From contig JBILMZ010000123.1 of the NCBI GenBank assembly GCA_044375275.1, forward strand, positions 1 through 10,277: a stretch of DNA of 10,277 bases. Direction: 5' to 3'. A program made the position numbers and the translations under genes. The stretch comes from SZUA-430 sp044375275. GTDB lineage: Bacteria; Pseudomonadota; Alphaproteobacteria; Micropepsales; Micropepsaceae. The notes below the pieces were generated by a model. It saw only the letters and a program-made list of their open reading frames with translations, was not told the DNA's origin and did no database searches. This document shows positions 7,524 through 10,277 of this stretch, one piece after another; within the stretch, counting starts at the first letter, position 1, and every line of letters starts with the position of its first letter.

Positions 7524-7690
7524 GGTGGCAAAAAACGCGATTGGGACGGCGTTCGCAATCGTGGATCTGTTGTTATCAACAAAACTTAAGTGCGTGGATC
7601 TTGCGCCGTGCTGCAATTGTCCTTCTTGACATAAGCGCACGCGCTGATTCGAGCCACGAAGAGACCAGGGGATTACGAAACGGACAGACG
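7524..7690 (-). other. dnaB upstream gap (leader/promoter region)
   Basis: This is the largest non-coding gap in the window, 167 bp. It lies between the scaffold gene and dnaB and is lower in GC than the coding DNA. It holds an imperfect DnaA-box-like nonamer, TTATCAACA on the plus strand at 7573-7581, inside the inverted repeat TGTTG-TTAT-CAACA (7568-7581). It also holds a GTGGATCT direct repeat at 7561-7568 and 7594-7601, and one GANTC methylation motif (GATTC, 7646-7650). I find no strong -35/-10 pair on the minus strand and no terminator with a T-run after the upstream gene. A promoter for dnaB is likely here but not located. Confidence 0.4.
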
Positions 7691-8113
7691 CTATTTTTGC
7701 GTGAACGCTTTTTCGGCTGCTTCAAAGGGCAGCAACACGCAGGTGTGGCGGCTCTTGTGTTCGCGCACGGGTGCGAAGATTGCGAACACGTTCCATTTTC
7801 CGGACGGAGCGTCCACGCCTTCCTTGAGCATGCGGGCCACTTTCTCGCGGATGTGCGCGAGTGACTCACCTGTTTCGCCAATGGCGTGTGCTGCGAGAAT
7901 GGCTGCCGAAGCCTGGGTCAGCACGCAGGCTTTCGTGTCGTGGCGGCACTCGTAGATTTCGTGCGTGGGATCTACCGCGAAGTCGAGCGTGATGCGGTCA
8001 CCGCACATGGCATTGTTGACCGTGGCGCTGAGTTTCTCGCCGCTGATGCTGCCGGCACAGCTCACGTCTGCCGCCCAGCGCAGAAGCTCCTTCGCGTACA
8101 GGTCTTCACTCAT
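7691..8113 (-). CDS. NifU/IscU-family Fe-S scaffold, SufU-like
   Basis: This is a 140-residue Fe-S assembly protein of the NifU N-terminal/IscU family. Conserved residues are Cys37 and Asp39 in the CGD motif, Cys63 in KACVLTQASAAI, and Cys125 in RHTCVLLPFEAA. The 62-residue distance from Cys63 to Cys125 equals that between Cys66 and Cys128 of Bacillus SufU and is longer than in IscU. The IscU LPPVK motif for HscA chaperone binding is absent. It could therefore be a SufU-like sulfur acceptor or a scaffold. Two extra cysteines (19 and 56) are also present. The ATG at 8113 overlaps the end of the upstream gene by 8 nt (ATGAGTGA), so the pair is probably co-translated. The context suggests a role in Fe-S cluster supply for a molybdoenzyme, by inference only. 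Confidence 0.85.
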   Translation of the reverse strand: MSEDLYAKELLRWAADVSCAGSISGEKLSATVNNAMCGDRITLDFAVDPTHEIYECRHDTKACVLTQASAAILAAHAIGETGESLAHIREKVARMLKEGVDAPSGKWNVFAIFAPVREHKSRHTCVLLPFEAAEKAFTQK

Positions 8114-9716
8114 GGGCGTCGAATTCCGCTTTGAGGGCCTCGAAGGCGGCCGGCGTGTCTGCATCTGCTAGTACGGCCGCGCTTTCCATTTCAACCTCGA
8201 AAACGGCGTCCGGATTTGCATTGAGCACGGGCTTTGCGCCCGTGTCGCCCTCGCAGGCCTGCATTTCCGCAAAATAGGCGCGCGCGAACAGGACCGGATT
8301 GCCACGCTTGCCCTTGTACACCGGAACGATGATGCCCCGCCCCTCTTGGGGACTGAAGGCGGCGATCATGCGGTTGATGTCATGTGCCGTAACGGCAGGC
8401 ATGTCTCCGAGGCAGACCAGCGCGGCATCGGCGGTTTCCGGCACGTGCTTCAGCCCGGCCTTGAGTGATGAGGCCATGCCGGACGCGTAATCGGGGTTGT
8501 GAACGCGCCGGAGCGGCAATCCGTCGAGTGCGCCGGTGATGGCCTCGTGATCGTGCCCGGTCACGGCCACCGTTTCGTGCACGTTGCTGTCGAGCAGTGC
8601 GCTAGCGCTGCGGGCGACGAGTGGCACGCCGCCAAAGGGCAGCAGCAGCTTGTTGCGTCCTTCCATCCGTGTTGATCGTCCGGCCGCCAGGAGGACGGCC
8701 GTGATGTTCGGCGTGCCCGACGTGGCGGCCTGCAGGTCACGCTGCTGCGGGCGGGTTGGAATTTCCTGGAGGAGGCCGCCGACGCCCATGGCCTGGATGT
8801 CCGTGGGGCGTACGCGCAGACCGGCGCAGAGGCGCTGGAGGACGAAGTCGAGACCGTTGAGCTTGGGCGACCGGGCACATCCGGGGACACCAATCACGGG
8901 GACGTCACCCACCATGCCGGTGACGAGCAGGTTGCCCGGGTCGACGGGCATGCCCAGATGCTCGACTTCACCACCGGCTTCCACGATGGCCGCCGGGATC
9001 GTGTCCTCGCGGTCCGACGTGGCGGAAGCGCCCATTACCAGGATGATGCCGGGCAATTTATCCAGTGCAACTGAAATGGCGTGGGCCACGGCCCCGGCCT
9101 CATGGGCTACGCGCTGTTCATCGACGATGCGGCTGCCAAGCTCGGCGACACGACGCTCGAGTACGTCGCGTGTCTTGACCATGAGGCTCTGCTTCAAGCC
9201 CGGGACGCGCGTTGAAATCAGGGACACATTGCGCGGCGTGAACTGTGCAAGGCGGAGGGGGGCCTTGCGTGCGATCTCTGCGGCGCTGTGGACGGCCCAG
9301 TCGGGGCTTGCATAGGGGATGATCTTGACGGTGGCGACCATCTGGCGGTCACGGACGCGTTCATGGGGGCGCAGTGTTGCGACCGTGATGCTCTCGTGGA
9401 TGCGATTGATGCGATTGACTGTGTCCTCGTCGAGCAGGACGAGGCCGTGGTCCGTCGCAAGCAGGTTGCAGCGACCCGTGTGCGCGGTGCTTTGCGCGAG
9501 GTGCTCACCGGCCAGGGCGCTGGCGATGATGCGGGCCGCTTCGTCCTCCGGGATGTCACCCTCTTCAAGCCTGGCCGCCATGATCTCCGTGACGCCCGCC
9601 TGGCGAAGCGTGTCAATGTCGACAGAGGTGAGGACGTGGCCCTTCTTTATACCTCCCACGCTGTGCGCGAGAATGGCACCTTCTGCCTCGTCGACGGGAA
9701 GCCGGCCGAACTTCAT
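8106..9716 (-). CDS. Molybdopterin-binding / MocA-like cytidylyltransferase fusion
   Basis: This is a 536-residue two-domain protein for molybdenum cofactor maturation. Residues 1 to about 330 form a MoeA/MoaB-like molybdopterin-binding part. It begins with a MoeA-type segment (GRLPVDEAEGAILAHSV, KKGHVLT) and contains the core MGASATSDREDTIP (228-241) and VIGVPGCARSPKLNG (274-288). Residues about 337-536 form a MobA/MocA-type nucleotidyltransferase with LAAGRSTRMEGRNKLLLP (343-360), the metal-binding LGDMP (436-440) and RGNPVLF (471-477). The LAAG and NKLLLP pattern resembles MocA, which attaches CMP, more than MobA (LAGG, DKGL), which attaches GMP. CMP cofactor serves xanthine dehydrogenase-family enzymes, which agrees with the adjacent xdhC. 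The ATG overlaps the xdhC stop by 4 nt (ATGA). Some database entries call such proteins glycosyltransferase family 2; the cytidylyltransferase reading fits better. Confidence 0.9.
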   Translation of the reverse strand: MKFGRLPVDEAEGAILAHSVGGIKKGHVLTSVDIDTLRQAGVTEIMAARLEEGDIPEDEAARIIASALAGEHLAQSTAHTGRCNLLATDHGLVLLDEDTVNRINRIHESITVATLRPHERVRDRQMVATVKIIPYASPDWAVHSAAEIARKAPLRLAQFTPRNVSLISTRVPGLKQSLMVKTRDVLERRVAELGSRIVDEQRVAHEAGAVAHAISVALDKLPGIILVMGASATSDREDTIPAAIVEAGGEVEHLGMPVDPGNLLVTGMVGDVPVIGVPGCARSPKLNGLDFVLQRLCAGLRVRPTDIQAMGVGGLLQEIPTRPQQRDLQAATSGTPNITAVLLAAGRSTRMEGRNKLLLPFGGVPLVARSASALLDSNVHETVAVTGHDHEAITGALDGLPLRRVHNPDYASGMASSLKAGLKHVPETADAALVCLGDMPAVTAHDINRMIAAFSPQEGRGIIVPVYKGKRGNPVLFARAYFAEMQACEGDTGAKPVLNANPDAVFEVEMESAAVLADADTPAAFEALKAEFDAHE

Positions 9717-10277
9717 GCGGCTGTGCCGTTGCGCATGCGGTCGATGAGCTGTGCCATGATCGACACCGCAATCTCGGCCGGCGAGACAGCACCGATGTCG
9801 AGGCCGACAGGGCCGTGGATGCGGGCGATGTTGTCGGGCGACACGCCGCGTTCCTGCAACCGCGCGCAGCGTGCGGCGTGGGTCTTTCTTGAACCGAGGG
9901 CGCCGACATAGAAGCAGGGCGACCCGAGGGCGGCGTACAGCGCAGGGTCATCGAGCTTGGGATCATGGGTCAGCGTCACCACGGCGCTGCGCCGGTCGAG
10001 GGGCAAGTCGGCGAGGGCCTCATCCGGCCAGGCCGTGACGAGATGCAGGTCCGGAAACCGTTCTCCCGTTGCAAAGGACGTACGCGGATCAATGATGACG
10101 ACGCTGAAGCCTGCGAGTGATGCCATCTGGCTCAGCGGTTGGGCGATATGCACCGCGCCGACGATGTAAAGCCGCGGCGGGCTGTTGAAGACGTTGAGGA
10201 ACCAGGACGCGCCATCGATCTCGGCGCGGCGGCTTTCGTCCCGGCGTGCGGCCTCTTCGGCCGCGACTGAAAGGGCA
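9713..10277 (-). CDS. xdhC: XdhC-family molybdoenzyme maturation protein, C-terminal part (cut by window edge)
   Basis: XdhC proteins bind the molybdenum cofactor, protect it and help insert its sulfurated form into xanthine dehydrogenase-type enzymes. Only the last 187 codons are present, and the frame stays open to 10276, so the true start is outside the window. The visible part is the Rossmann-like XdhC C-terminal domain. It holds the nucleotide-binding-type turn IVGAVHIAQPL at about 38-48 of the fragment, IDPRTSFAT at 62-70, the family block VVTLTHDPKLDDPAL at 99-113, FYVGALGSRKTHA at 122-134 and the end block RIHGPVGLDIGAVSPAEIA at 152-170. A GTG inside the domain (10153) is a valine codon, not a start. 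It is followed with a 4-nt overlap by the cofactor-nucleotidyltransferase fusion. Confidence 0.94.
   Translation of the reverse strand, partial: ALSVAAEEAARRDESRRAEIDGASWFLNVFNSPPRLYIVGAVHIAQPLSQMASLAGFSVVIIDPRTSFATGERFPDLHLVTAWPDEALADLPLDRRSAVVTLTHDPKLDDPALYAALGSPCFYVGALGSRKTHAARCARLQERGVSPDNIARIHGPVGLDIGAVSPAEIAVSIMAQLIDRMRNGTAA

Noticed and set aside
6813..7589. Long open frame of 258 codons on the plus strand opposite dnaB
   Set aside because: It mirrors a highly conserved gene, has no recognisable family motif and arises from GC-rich codon bias on the opposite strand.
7626..7631. TTGACA on the plus strand in the dnaB gap, as a promoter
   Set aside because: It points away from dnaB, has no -10 partner at 16-18 bp, and there is no plus-strand gene to serve.
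7524..7640. N-terminal extension of dnaB to a GTG at 7640
   Set aside because: The extra 39 residues do not resemble DnaB, and the family pattern is satisfied from the ATG at 7523.
7634..7645. AGCGC-AC-GCGCT inverted repeat as a terminator for the scaffold gene
   Set aside because: The stem is too short for a stable hairpin with a usable loop, and no T-run follows on the minus strand.
9288..9911. Plus-strand open frame of 207 codons opposite xdhC and the MoCo fusion
   Set aside because: It is antisense to two clearly conserved genes, with no ribosome binding site or domain of its own.
10153..10155. GTG at 10153 as the xdhC start
   Set aside because: The frame continues upstream with conserved XdhC residues (WFLNVFN, RLYIVGA), so this GTG codes for an internal valine.

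Overview
The window comes from a GC-rich bacterial chromosome, most likely an alphaproteobacterium. The evidence is the dnaB, alr and radA-cvpA-purF gene content, the protein styles (RadA, DnaB, MlaEF and the MoCo-binding/cytidylyltransferase fusion) and heavy use of GTG starts and stop/start overlaps. The genus cannot be named from the sequence alone. All eleven genes lie on the minus strand, so transcription runs from high to low coordinates. Both end genes, xdhC and purF, are cut by the window edges.

Region 1 (10277 to 7691, upstream end) is a tight three-gene molybdoenzyme maturation unit. It holds the C-terminal part of an XdhC-family protein, a two-domain protein joining a molybdopterin-binding module to a MocA-like nucleotidyltransferase, and a small IscU/SufU-type Fe-S scaffold. 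The genes overlap by 4 and 8 nt, so they are probably co-translated. Together they would make and insert the cytidylated molybdenum cofactor, and perhaps Fe-S clusters, into a xanthine dehydrogenase-family enzyme. No such enzyme gene is in the window.

Region 2 (7690 to 2632) starts after a 167-bp gap. It holds dnaB (replicative helicase), alr (alanine racemase), mlaE and mlaF (permease and ATPase of an MCE-type lipid transporter) and a GNAT acetyltransferase. alr, mlaE and mlaF overlap or nearly touch, so they look like one operon that pairs cell-wall precursor supply with envelope lipid transport. The MCE substrate-binding partner MlaD is not adjacent.

Region 3 (2631 to 1) has an 89-bp gap with a good sigma70-like promoter, overlapped by a one-mismatch alphaproteobacterial LexA-like site. 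It is followed by radA (recombination/repair ATPase), cvpA (membrane protein) and the start of purF (first enzyme of purine synthesis). The cvpA-purF pair overlaps by one base.

Most of the window is ordinary conserved housekeeping DNA. I see no mobile element, CRISPR array, tRNA, rRNA or convincing terminator. The points most worth checking are the SufU-like scaffold inside a MoCo maturation operon, the orphan mlaEF pair, and the putative SOS control of radA. No stretch over 300 bases lacks a gene.
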